A DNA stretch of 64,000 bases, from the IMG/VR virus record IMGVR_UViG_3300032223_003493, positions 18,882-82,881 of that record. One strand, written 5' to 3'. The translations under genes were made by a program, and so were the position numbers. Positions 48,478 through 58,336 of the stretch are shown here, in pieces. Source of the stretch: a virus. The first letter of the stretch is position 1, and each line of letters begins with the position of its first letter. Below the pieces are notes generated by a model. The model had not been told where the DNA came from. It saw nothing but the letters and a program-made list of their open reading frames with translations, and did not search any database.

Positions 48478-49443
48478 ATGAATCTGCAAATAGAAAACAA
48501 CAAACCTGTCGTAAATATAATTGATGGAGAAAACAACTTATCATTCGAGTTTATTTCTGCAGATAAAAATTATTTATTGAATCAAAATGATAGCATTGTA
48601 AGACTGTTGATGAAAAAACAAACTGTTGCTAATATAAGTTTGTTTGATAATTTTATTCAAGTATCTTTTGAAAAAACAATATCTTATATTCAGTTTATTT
48701 CATTAAAATTTAAATTTGATTCTATTGTTGAAGTGCATAATGATTATATAATTTTTTCTTTAGAAGACAAAGATTATGTAATCGAGTTTCAAGCCACAAA
48801 GTATAGTTTCGAATCTGATGACACTTTATTAGTTGTTTTAGATAAGGCAGATAATAGCTTTAAAATTTCTGAGTTAAACTCTTTTGCAGCTAGTTTTCAA
48901 GCACAAAATTTCAAAGCTTTTAATGCAAGTAATTCATTTGTAATTGATGATACTTGTAAAATGCCCGAATTTTCTATTGGAACTTACGATGATTCAGCAT
49001 TATCAACACCAAGGCCAGTTAGACAAGGCAACCCTATTATTTCAACTATTCCAGCATTGATTAGCTCAAGTTCTTCAACAGATGATATTGAATATTATAA
49101 TAATGGTTTGGGTCCTTTATCTAAAACAATTTATTTCAAAATTATTTGCAATACCATTTTAGAAAATACATTATCGGTTGGTGATTTATCTCCAAATCTT
49201 CAATTGAAAGTATATTTACCAAATGGTTTAGACACAGTTAAAGCACCAGTTTATGTTGGTATGTATTTTGTTTCTTCTGATTCAACTAATGATATGTCTG
49301 TATATTCTGCTTCTTACACTTTTTATAAACAAGGCAGATACAACAATATAGATTATGTAGACGGATTTATGTATTTCGATGTACATTGCCCATTAACTGT
49401 ACAAAAATCTATACCTTTCCAGTTTGATTTTCAACTTTTATAG
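48478..49443 (+). CDS. Hypothetical structural protein
   Basis: This 321-aa, beta-rich protein (NLSFEFISADKNYLLNQND, IIFSLEDKDYVIEFQATKYS, YFKIICNTILENTLSVG) has no recognised domain. It is three bases after the baseplate-like gene. The last ~120 residues (LKVYLPNGLDTVKAPVYVG, FMYFDVHCPLTVQKSIPF) look like an Ig-like sandwich. It could be a baseplate component or chaperone for the adjacent fibres. Confidence 0.5.
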   Translation: MNLQIENNKPVVNIIDGENNLSFEFISADKNYLLNQNDSIVRLLMKKQTVANISLFDNFIQVSFEKTISYIQFISLKFKFDSIVEVHNDYIIFSLEDKDYVIEFQATKYSFESDDTLLVVLDKADNSFKISELNSFAASFQAQNFKAFNASNSFVIDDTCKMPEFSIGTYDDSALSTPRPVRQGNPIISTIPALISSSSSTDDIEYYNNGLGPLSKTIYFKIICNTILENTLSVGDLSPNLQLKVYLPNGLDTVKAPVYVGMYFVSSDSTNDMSVYSASYTFYKQGRYNNIDYVDGFMYFDVHCPLTVQKSIPFQFDFQLL

Positions 49444-49500
49444 GGGCTACATCGGCTGGCAAAGAATATTTTAATATTCCCTGTTTAGCGGTGGTTACAA
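49444..49500. other. Short intergenic region with inverted repeat
   Basis: This 57-base gap before a GTG start carries GAATATT-TT-AATATTC (49464-49479), an A+T-rich inverted repeat without a following T-tract. GGTGG shortly before the GTG could serve as the ribosome-binding site. The sequence does not show whether the repeat is a processing hairpin or a chance palindrome. Confidence 0.3.
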
Positions 49501-52500
49501 GTGCCATATAACGTTTCAATAATATTACCCAACAATCTTACAAGTGGATATCTTCAATCTGAATTCATAAATCTAGGGCAACCTTACTCTAGCAATCTAT
49601 ATTCTAAAGATCCAACACTTGATAATAACAGAAATACTCTTACTTTTAGCTTTGAAGTAAGAGATAGTGGCACTCGTGAATTAACTTATTTGAGAAGAAT
49701 CAAAACTCTTTATCTTTCAAATGATCCAGAATTTGATTCATCAGCAACTATCGCTATTTCAAACTGGCCATCTGTTTCTTACGTATACGATCCAACATAT
49801 AATTACGAATACACCTTAAATCCACAATATTTCTTTGACAATACACAATCTCAAGGAACTATGGCAACTCCAACTGCTGGGGGAACTGGTCTATTCAAAG
49901 TATACAACTGGCCTCTGAGTGCATCTGGTGGTCTTTCAACAGTTTATATGAAGGCTGTGCTTGAAGGCCCTAATGGTACTGATATCGAGTATCCTATGGG
50001 TTATGGTATATTTGATCAGATCCGTTGGGAAGGTCAAATTCCAGTCAATCCAGATTTTCCAGAAATTCCAAGTGCTAAATCTGGTTATATTGGAAAGAAT
50101 ACTCTTTTATCATTTGTAAGCGGAAATCAAGTAGCAGCACAAACAGAATCAACAGGTATTGGAAGATATATCGCTAGTATTTATGAAATTTCAAATACTG
50201 GTGGCACTTATGATGCTTATTCTGCTCATAACAATATTAAAAGAACACTTATTCCATCCGCATCTATAGCCTCTACAACTCTTACAACATACAGGTATTT
50301 TGATGGAAATTATTCTTCTTCAACAATCTCATTGGGTGCAAATATTGGCCTTACAAGTGCTAGTTATGGTAGAGGTGCTTTTTTCTATAGCAAAACAAAG
50401 TTAGTTTCAGCAACTAATAAAACAGACTTTTACACTCAAGCTGGTTTTTCTTTCACTACATCAGGTATCGCAGTAACATCTCAGGCATATTTAAAACTTT
50501 ATGCAGCACCTGATACAAGCGCTAATGGTAATGAAATTGTTTGTAGAGTTGATATTCCAAACAATTCAAATCCAACTGCATATCTTTACACAAGAATAAA
50601 TGGCACTGATAGTACCAATAAACAAACAACATCTTTACCTCATACAGTTCTTCCTTTGCTTCAATCTGGAGGAATAATGGAAATGTACTACTCGTCAATG
50701 GGTAGCACAAATTTATGTATGGTCGAAGCATATTTCACACCATACTTAGATCAATCAGTAGCATCAAGAAAAAGTTATTTATTAGGCAATGCAATACTTA
50801 CTTCTTTTGGCAGTTCATCGGTGGGAAGTGCATTTGGTTATCAAATTTCTCAATCATCAGGAACATACTCTGGTGGTTTGGTAGTAGAGGAATTATTTTT
50901 AGCTCAAGGAAAGTCAAAACTTTCTATAGATATTGGAGATTGTACTAACGATGACATTGCTATTATCAATTCTCCAGTAACAGATATAGAATACGGATGG
51001 ACTGATTCAGTAAATGAAGATTTTATTGTTTTAACTGATGCTCCTTCTGCTTTGACATTGACTACAACTGTAACAACTAATCTATATCAAATAAACAAAA
51101 TAGATAGCACAAATACATACTCTGTGCCAATTCATTATGAACTTCAATTGTACAAGCCATCTTTGAGCAATAGAAGTAGTTTTGAAATAGCTTTTAGTCA
51201 TGGTTCAGATGATGTTTATGTTGCTTTTAGTTCAGTTTCATCTTATAGATCTCATACTCAAAATAACCTCACAGTTAATTGGGATAGACCGTTTGGCGTT
51301 AGATGTAATGATGGATTTTCTTACACAGATTCACCACTAAATGCTCCAACAATTTTAGTAAAATTTAGTGGAGAAAAAAATGAAATATCTGCATCTTATA
51401 GAAGTGATGATAATAAGTTAAGAAGACAAGTTTTAAGATCCTACAAGCCACAAACAACAGTAAGCAAATTCTTGTTTGAAATTACTGATCAGCTACCTAA
51501 TTCTTACACTGGAAGATTTAAAAACAAAACTTACACTGGTACTTATTTATTAGTAAAAGAAATTACTGGAAGTGGAATCAATGTTGTTGGTGTTATAGAT
51601 ATGCTATTACCAATTAATTCAAACACTTCAGGTTTAGGATATTTTGTTGGATTTGGTGTTAGGAAAAGTTCATATAACAGCAACGGGTCAACTTATTTCC
51701 AAGACTTAAAATGGTCAGGAATTCCAAATTTATTTAAAGAACAGTTTGATAATGATAGCACTATCAAAACAACTCTTTTGTCCGATGAAGGATCTACAAA
51801 TTCAAAGCATTATTTGGGACAAAAATTATTAAGTGGTCTTACTGATTTAATTGATTATCAATATGAAACAGCAATTACTTTACCAAAATTAACCCTTGAT
51901 GCAAAATATTTTAGTTTTTCACCTTTGCCAAATACACCAACATATTCAGCAAATAAATTGACTGCGGGTACTGCTGGAACATTAATTTTGAATGGTGGAT
52001 ATATCACTTCCACATCTGATTATATTTTTGTAGCAGGACAATCATCTGCTCTACAAAATGGTGTTTATTATCAATCAAGAGTTGGAACAGCTTCAACAAC
52101 TTGGAGACTTACTAGAGTGTCTGAAATGGACACTAGCTCAGAAGTTCATTCTGGAATGCTTGTTAGAATTCCGATGGATTACAGTGTATCTAGTACAAAA
52201 TGGTATCTTACGACTCCAGACCCAATAACTCTTGGTACAACTAGTTTATCTTTTAGTGCTTCCAAACCTACTCCTGATGTTATATCTTTAGCAACAACAG
52301 GATCAAATTTAACCATAGCAAGCATAGGCTCAGCTACTATTGATGGGACTGCTTTATCTTCTTTAGCTGTGGGAAGTAAAATTTTAGTTAAAGATCAAAT
52401 CAATAATGTAGAAAATGGAGTATACATAAAATCAGTCTCTGGATTTGCTATAACTTCTATTGACTACAATGTTCCCTTAAGAGTGTCTGGAGGAACAATA

Positions 52501-53853
52501 AATGCTAATACAAATTGGTACAAAGCAGAAGTTACTTTCAATGGCAATTTATCTGATAGGTTTGTAAGTACTACTTTCTTCAAATCCATAACTGTTGGTG
52601 AAATATCAAACTTTTTCACAACAACAAAACCTAAATTATTTGAATTCAAGCTGCATTGGAATGGATACGATAAATCTTTCCCAATGAATGAATTGAAAAT
52701 AAGATTTTTCAAAAATATTGGATCTTTGCCAGACTATAATAACCCTCTTACATCTTGGAAATCAGTATCTTATAAACCATTTGTAGCAGGTTTTAATAAC
52801 AGTCCAAATAATAATTTAGTTCAAGTTAAATTATCTGATTCTGATTGGAACCAAAACATTTCACAATCAGATGTCATATGGGTAGCAATTACAATACCTT
52901 TCAATGCTGCTTTAGGAAGAGCTAATGGAATAGAACTTTCTAATGTTGATTATATTCAAAATGGCGAATTTTCTGGCTATAGAAGAGCTAATAATCTGTG
53001 GCATAAACTTCATACAACATACGAAGAAAAAGCCAAAAATTCAACACAAAATAATACTATTCAATATAGAGTGAGGGCAGCATCACACGGAAATATTTCT
53101 AGCTACTCTACTAAATTGAGTAGTCCATCTAAAATTGATATTAATCCTCCAATGTATGCTGGAGATGTACCTAATATTTTAGTAGCGACAGAATCCACTT
53201 TAAGAATGGTTCAATTATCTATACAAGCTGAAGATAATGAGTCGGGAATACTTGCATTTAGAGTGGGTAAAGAAATTGATAATTCTTTTATTAACTATAC
53301 TCCTTGGCTGCCTTGGGATAAATTTATAGTAAATACTGACAATCAATATTTCTTGTATCTTTATGGGCATCTAAATTATTATGCTTTAGGTCCACAAAAT
53401 ACAGCTTTTCAAAATCAAAATATAGGTTTTTCAGGTCAAAGAAAAATCTGGGTTCAATTAATGGATTACATGGGCAATGTATCTGAATCTAATCCATTAA
53501 GTTTTGTTGCTACTTCTCAAGCATTAGTTGATACAGAAGCACCATATGGAACAGTAAATTTCTTTGATCCTAAAACAAATCAAACAACAACACTATCCAA
53601 TTTACCTCAATCTTGGATGAAGCTAGATGGTCAGGATTTAGTATCGGGAATAAAAGATTTCAAAATGAGAAGATTGTTAGATTCTGGAAATGGTGATTGG
53701 TCAGAATGGATACCTTATTCTCCATATGTAAAGGTGGATTTTACAGGCGAAAGTGATGGAGTTAAGAAAGTTGAAATTAAATTTAGAGATTTTGGAAATA
53801 ACATCACTCAACCAGAAGTTAAGTGGAATGCAATTAGGAGACCAAAAGTATAA
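49501..53853 (+). CDS. Large receptor-binding/baseplate protein with two 'NGVY' domains
   Basis: This 1,450-aa protein starts at GTG; a TAG in frame lies 12 bases upstream. It is rich in Ser, Thr and Asn. Residues ~817-920 and ~927-1034 are two copies of a phage tail domain with the core pattern 'DG...LxVGxxxLVKDQxxxxxNGVY' (LVKDQINNVENGVYIKS in the second; AGQSSALQNGVYYQS in the first). The ~300 C-terminal residues contain Ig-like or Fn3-like segments (LSIQAEDNESGILAFRVG, KIWVQLMDYMGNVSESN, GVKKVEIKFRDFGNN). No enzyme motif was seen. It is coupled to the next gene by TAATG. I infer a tail fibre or large baseplate plate protein. Confidence 0.5.
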   Translation: MPYNVSIILPNNLTSGYLQSEFINLGQPYSSNLYSKDPTLDNNRNTLTFSFEVRDSGTRELTYLRRIKTLYLSNDPEFDSSATIAISNWPSVSYVYDPTYNYEYTLNPQYFFDNTQSQGTMATPTAGGTGLFKVYNWPLSASGGLSTVYMKAVLEGPNGTDIEYPMGYGIFDQIRWEGQIPVNPDFPEIPSAKSGYIGKNTLLSFVSGNQVAAQTESTGIGRYIASIYEISNTGGTYDAYSAHNNIKRTLIPSASIASTTLTTYRYFDGNYSSSTISLGANIGLTSASYGRGAFFYSKTKLVSATNKTDFYTQAGFSFTTSGIAVTSQAYLKLYAAPDTSANGNEIVCRVDIPNNSNPTAYLYTRINGTDSTNKQTTSLPHTVLPLLQSGGIMEMYYSSMGSTNLCMVEAYFTPYLDQSVASRKSYLLGNAILTSFGSSSVGSAFGYQISQSSGTYSGGLVVEELFLAQGKSKLSIDIGDCTNDDIAIINSPVTDIEYGWTDSVNEDFIVLTDAPSALTLTTTVTTNLYQINKIDSTNTYSVPIHYELQLYKPSLSNRSSFEIAFSHGSDDVYVAFSSVSSYRSHTQNNLTVNWDRPFGVRCNDGFSYTDSPLNAPTILVKFSGEKNEISASYRSDDNKLRRQVLRSYKPQTTVSKFLFEITDQLPNSYTGRFKNKTYTGTYLLVKEITGSGINVVGVIDMLLPINSNTSGLGYFVGFGVRKSSYNSNGSTYFQDLKWSGIPNLFKEQFDNDSTIKTTLLSDEGSTNSKHYLGQKLLSGLTDLIDYQYETAITLPKLTLDAKYFSFSPLPNTPTYSANKLTAGTAGTLILNGGYITSTSDYIFVAGQSSALQNGVYYQSRVGTASTTWRLTRVSEMDTSSEVHSGMLVRIPMDYSVSSTKWYLTTPDPITLGTTSLSFSASKPTPDVISLATTGSNLTIASIGSATIDGTALSSLAVGSKILVKDQINNVENGVYIKSVSGFAITSIDYNVPLRVSGGTINANTNWYKAEVTFNGNLSDRFVSTTFFKSITVGEISNFFTTTKPKLFEFKLHWNGYDKSFPMNELKIRFFKNIGSLPDYNNPLTSWKSVSYKPFVAGFNNSPNNNLVQVKLSDSDWNQNISQSDVIWVAITIPFNAALGRANGIELSNVDYIQNGEFSGYRRANNLWHKLHTTYEEKAKNSTQNNTIQYRVRAASHGNISSYSTKLSSPSKIDINPPMYAGDVPNILVATESTLRMVQLSIQAEDNESGILAFRVGKEIDNSFINYTPWLPWDKFIVNTDNQYFLYLYGHLNYYALGPQNTAFQNQNIGFSGQRKIWVQLMDYMGNVSESNPLSFVATSQALVDTEAPYGTVNFFDPKTNQTTTLSNLPQSWMKLDGQDLVSGIKDFKMRRLLDSGNGDWSEWIPYSPYVKVDFTGESDGVKKVEIKFRDFGNNITQPEVKWNAIRRPKV

Positions 53854-56819
53854 TGGTGCCAACAATTTTTACAGCTAGTTGTTCTTGGATGGGACCTAAC
53901 GATAGCGAAAAAATATTATACTTTTCTGGGATTACAAAGAAAAGAATTACAAATATTTCTTTAGTTGATAGTCTTGATCCAGCTTATACTGCTGGGACTG
54001 CATTCAAACTTGTTGGCACCAATTCAGATGATTTAGGTAGAGTATACAAAGTAAATTCACAAGATGAACTTATTGTCAATTCATCAGTAAGTTATGGAGT
54101 TGATGATTATAAAAATTATTTAGTTTTTTCAACTCCAGTCACTGCATCTACCATCACTGTAGTTTTGGAAAGATATTATGCATCAATTCATAAAGCTAAT
54201 CTTGTGTCTTTTGAAAAAATAATTGATTTAGAAAACCAAGGAGAAAGAGGCATAACATCTATGGTGCCTTCTGACAATGGTATTTATTTGTCAGGCATAT
54301 CAGGAAAAATTTGGTTTTACAATGGCGAATATATAAGCGGACCAGTTTTCATTCTTCAAGAAAATAACGTAGATCTATCAGCTTCTGTAATGATTTCGCA
54401 TAAATTTGAACATGAAGACGAAACTTACTTGTATGTTGCTTCTGATCAATTACCTAGATTATATAGATCCAAACTAAGCGCCGCATATAATGGTAGTGAA
54501 TGGGAACAAGTTTACCCTTATGGAGAATTAGCTGCAAATTCTGGCGGAATTCTTTCAATGGTTTCTGCATATAATAAATTATTCATAGGTTGTTTGAATA
54601 AAAAAATTCACAGATACTCACGCACACTTACAGTTTCATTGTCAGAGCCAACAAATTTAATTACAGAAGAAGTTATTGTCAAAGAAACAGAAACTGAATC
54701 TTTAGAAACATCTACAATAATTTCAAATAATATCACTGATTTTGAAGCTACAGATTTTGGCATTAGATGTTTGTCTGTTGGTAAAAATCAAGTTTTAGCT
54801 GGCATTGATAAGAAGCCAGAAGTTTGGTCATATTCTGAAATTCCATTATCAAATCCAACCACTGATGAAAGTTGGACATCATTATTTTTAGATGAAGTTT
54901 TTATGAATGATCCAGCTCCAGCACAATTTTATTCATATGACAGTAATACCTTATCAAGAAATGATCAAAATGTAGCTATAGCAAGATTTCCTACAGAAAA
55001 TAATCCTCAACAATTTGATGAGTTTTTGGTAATTAAAGGAAATACAGTATCTTCAACTGGTGCAACAGCTTATGGCTCAAGATTATATGAAATTTCTGAG
55101 GGTTCTGACTGGGAACAATTATTGCGAGAAAATCTGCCAAGTCAAGATTTCATAAGTATTAAATGTGCATCTTGGAAAGCTATATCAAGTTGGGATAATT
55201 TTACTTCACTTGATGGATACGACTTGATTATAAATGATTTGTTTTTACTTAAAGATCAAACAGTTTCAGGAACAAATGGAATTTACAACGGAATATATGT
55301 ATACAATGGAGTAAACAATACACCTTCGTTAGTAAATGTTACGCAATATATAGTTTCAGGAAGCACAGTATTAGGATTTTATATTCAAACTGGATATATA
55401 AATACAGGAAATAGATATCTATTAAATTATTCTGATTATATTTCTTCTGGAAATTTTATCGTTTACAAACCAAGCTATACTTTTGAAGCAAGAGTTATTA
55501 ATTTAAATCAAAGTCAAGCAGCAACATCTACAGATTTGCGCAATGAAATCACTCTGAATAGCGCTGAACAAATTCCTGTAAATTCTTTGACAGGATATCA
55601 AGGTTTTCAAATAGCTGATCTTTATGGTCAATATTCAATTGAATTCAATGCTACTACAATGAAACTGTCTAGTGGTATGAACACTGTAGAAAAAACTCTT
55701 ACCACTACAGGTTTAGTCGCAGATTGGCAATTCTATACTGTATCGAGTGGAACTGTTTCATCAAGTAAACAATCTTGGACTATCAATAAATTTATTACAG
55801 ATTTATCAGCTACTACTGAAACAAATTATGATATTTTTAATGACGCTTATAGTAAGTATGTATTAAAAATTACTCCAGCATTAACAGGAAATCCATCAAT
55901 TTATATTGATAATTTAAGTTTAGACGTTGATTTGAATTCTGTTATATCTATACGTGTAAAAGCTAAACCAAAATCAAAAGTATTATGTCTTGGAAAAATA
56001 AAAGCATATTGGGCTTATGATGGTGGAATTTTCAATATTAGTGCAGAGACAGCTTTGCATACATCTGACGAATATATTGAATATAAAATTCAACCAATTT
56101 GGAAAGGAACTATTGGTAAGCTTCAAATTGAGTTTGTTGATTTGCCAGAAAATAACGATAGACCTAATGAAATTCTTATCGACCTTATTCAAATTCAATC
56201 TAATGAAGATGTATTTGATCTTAATAATAAATTATCCAAAATTAGATGGATTGTTGAAGATAGAGATATAAAGATTTATCTTGGGGAACAAAAGAATCCA
56301 TTTATTGAAAAGAAAAACTTTATTTCATTGGATACATATAGTGCCAAATATTTGGATTCAACAGCTAATACTTACGATTATGATCATCCATTTATTCAGT
56401 TTGGAAAATTAAATAACGATGCTGGTGATTCACTTGTTGGATATTCAAATATATCTTTCATTATTGGTGAAACTTATGTTCCTACTAATTGTAAGGTAAT
56501 TGATTTCAACCAATCAGTAGTTCTTCCATCAACAGGTGGAGTTAGGTTATTCACTTACCACGATGGAACATTATATTGTGCAACAGATGGATTTATAAGT
56601 AATAAAATTTCTGACAATCCAAATGACAGACAAAGCAAAATTTTCTACTATAACTCGAATGCTGAAAGTTGGTTCCCAGAAGACATAACTTTTGAAAGAA
56701 AAAAAGTTTTTGACAATACTGGCAATTACACTTTATATGGCGTTATCAGACCCTTGACAGCAATTAGTTATAAAGGCAAATTATTTTTGAGCGGACACTA
56801 CGGAAATATCAAACCATAA
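53853..56819 (+). CDS. Fibre/baseplate protein with split beta-propeller and NGIY domain
   Basis: This is a 988-aa protein. Residues ~125-340 contain propeller-like blades ([40 protein letters not shown]). Residues ~437-541 carry an 'NGIY' tail domain ([18 protein letters not shown]). Residues ~570-870 are a beta sandwich resembling galactose-binding or laminin-like folds ([20 protein letters not shown]). The last ~110 residues look like more blades ([33 protein letters not shown]). The propeller is thus interrupted by inserted domains and closed by C-terminal blades, as in the gene at 58326. It has TAATG overlaps at both ends. Confidence 0.5.
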   Translation: MVPTIFTASCSWMGPNDSEKILYFSGITKKRITNISLVDSLDPAYTAGTAFKLVGTNSDDLGRVYKVNSQDELIVNSSVSYGVDDYKNYLVFSTPVTASTITVVLERYYASIHKANLVSFEKIIDLENQGERGITSMVPSDNGIYLSGISGKIWFYNGEYISGPVFILQENNVDLSASVMISHKFEHEDETYLYVASDQLPRLYRSKLSAAYNGSEWEQVYPYGELAANSGGILSMVSAYNKLFIGCLNKKIHRYSRTLTVSLSEPTNLITEEVIVKETETESLETSTIISNNITDFEATDFGIRCLSVGKNQVLAGIDKKPEVWSYSEIPLSNPTTDESWTSLFLDEVFMNDPAPAQFYSYDSNTLSRNDQNVAIARFPTENNPQQFDEFLVIKGNTVSSTGATAYGSRLYEISEGSDWEQLLRENLPSQDFISIKCASWKAISSWDNFTSLDGYDLIINDLFLLKDQTVSGTNGIYNGIYVYNGVNNTPSLVNVTQYIVSGSTVLGFYIQTGYINTGNRYLLNYSDYISSGNFIVYKPSYTFEARVINLNQSQAATSTDLRNEITLNSAEQIPVNSLTGYQGFQIADLYGQYSIEFNATTMKLSSGMNTVEKTLTTTGLVADWQFYTVSSGTVSSSKQSWTINKFITDLSATTETNYDIFNDAYSKYVLKITPALTGNPSIYIDNLSLDVDLNSVISIRVKAKPKSKVLCLGKIKAYWAYDGGIFNISAETALHTSDEYIEYKIQPIWKGTIGKLQIEFVDLPENNDRPNEILIDLIQIQSNEDVFDLNNKLSKIRWIVEDRDIKIYLGEQKNPFIEKKNFISLDTYSAKYLDSTANTYDYDHPFIQFGKLNNDAGDSLVGYSNISFIIGETYVPTNCKVIDFNQSVVLPSTGGVRLFTYHDGTLYCATDGFISNKISDNPNDRQSKIFYYNSNAESWFPEDITFERKKVFDNTGNYTLYGVIRPLTAISYKGKLFLSGHYGNIKP

Positions 56820-58336
56820 TGAGCGAAGATTTAAGAAATACATTCATAGCTTTCAGTGGTGCTAGTCCTGGAATCTCTACAAGTTTAACTAATTTATCAT
56901 ACACTTCATATGATGGAAAAAGAATTTATTTAAACTTTGATGACATAGATAGCACTGGAATTGAACCTGCCACAGGGCTACAATTAAGATTTTCTGTAAC
57001 TAAAAAATTTGGAGCAATTGCAACCACTGTAACTCCATCATCTACCTTTGTTGATGCTAGTTCTCCGAAGACTTTACAGTTGATTTTAGCAGATTCTGAC
57101 AGAATTGTAGATTATTCGTATAATGGTAGTGGGGTAGCCTTAACTGCTCAAACAGTATTCGTTTCTTACAACGCTACTGGATTTGGCAGTACAGTCGCAA
57201 AATTATCTGATAACGACACACAAAAATCATATGTATCATCATTTACAGGTGTTGGGATTACAAATCTTACCAAAGAAGCTAATCCTCCTGTATACAATTA
57301 TTCAACCACAAGTACTGACGGAACAAAAGTTTACGTTTATTACACAGAGGCTACTCCACCCCTTCTTCCAACTACAAGCATAAGTGGTTTTGCTGTTAGC
57401 CAAAATGGCTCTGGTATTGCAATTTCCAATGCATATGTATTAGATCCAACAAGTGCGACAAATGGTAAGGTTATAGTTCTTGATTTAGGTTCAAGATTGG
57501 GTGTAAATGATGCAACAAACCCAGTAACTTTAACTTACACACAACCAGTTTCTGATTTTTATAAAATTAAAGATAGTACTGGTACAGGTTTAACATATGC
57601 AGTTTCTTTTGCTGGAAGTGCTGTAACTAATTTAACTAGTAGTACTTTTCTTCCAAAAATAACTCAGTCATATACCGGCACAGGTGTTTCTGGAAATATT
57701 GTGTATGTACGAATGTCAACTACTACAACACCAGCTTCTCCATCTGGGTTTGGTATTTCTTACAACAATGTTGCTAAAACCATTTCAAGCATAGGTGCAT
57801 CAGCTTTAGTTTATAGTGGAATTGCAACAACTGTATATCTACTTACAATGTCTTCCTATTTTGGCGCAGAAGATGTAATTTCTGTAAACTATACACAGCC
57901 TGCCTCAAATTACATAACTGATAGATCATCAAATGCAAATAAACTTGCAAGTCTTACATCACCAATTACTGCAAAAAATTATATAACTGATACAACTGCA
58001 CCTACTTTAGATACCACAAAAAGTTATATTGACATTAATGGGCAAGATATATATTTAAAATTTACAGAAAATAATTCTAGACCTATGTTGCCAGCTGCAG
58101 GAATTCAAAATTTTTATGTTTCTATTGATGGACAATTTACACCAATAAAATCATCTACTGGTCTAGGCATTACTTTTTCTACAGATGTAAAGTTATCTCT
58201 TTACAATAAAATTAATTACAATAGTGTTGTTAAGGTTGGATATAGTGGGAATGGCGGAACTGCAGCATTAAGAGATAGTTCTAATAATTATGTTGCAAAT
58301 TTTGAACCGCTTTTAATATCAAATTATGGCGTATGA
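56819..58336 (+). CDS. SwmB-like repeat protein
   Basis: This 505-aa protein has about four repeats of ~115-125 residues. Each repeat shows a 'YVYYTE/YVRMST/YLKFTE'-type strand, an inner beta strand and an ending of the kind [39 protein letters not shown] or [19 protein letters not shown]. This is the pattern of SwmB-type repeats, first described in a swimming-related cyanobacterial surface protein and found in many adhesins. The repeats have diverged. It overlaps the next gene by 11 bases. A rod-like adhesive stalk is likely. Confidence 0.55.
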   Translation: MSEDLRNTFIAFSGASPGISTSLTNLSYTSYDGKRIYLNFDDIDSTGIEPATGLQLRFSVTKKFGAIATTVTPSSTFVDASSPKTLQLILADSDRIVDYSYNGSGVALTAQTVFVSYNATGFGSTVAKLSDNDTQKSYVSSFTGVGITNLTKEANPPVYNYSTTSTDGTKVYVYYTEATPPLLPTTSISGFAVSQNGSGIAISNAYVLDPTSATNGKVIVLDLGSRLGVNDATNPVTLTYTQPVSDFYKIKDSTGTGLTYAVSFAGSAVTNLTSSTFLPKITQSYTGTGVSGNIVYVRMSTTTTPASPSGFGISYNNVAKTISSIGASALVYSGIATTVYLLTMSSYFGAEDVISVNYTQPASNYITDRSSNANKLASLTSPITAKNYITDTTAPTLDTTKSYIDINGQDIYLKFTENNSRPMLPAAGIQNFYVSIDGQFTPIKSSTGLGITFSTDVKLSLYNKINYNSVVKVGYSGNGGTAALRDSSNNYVANFEPLLISNYGV

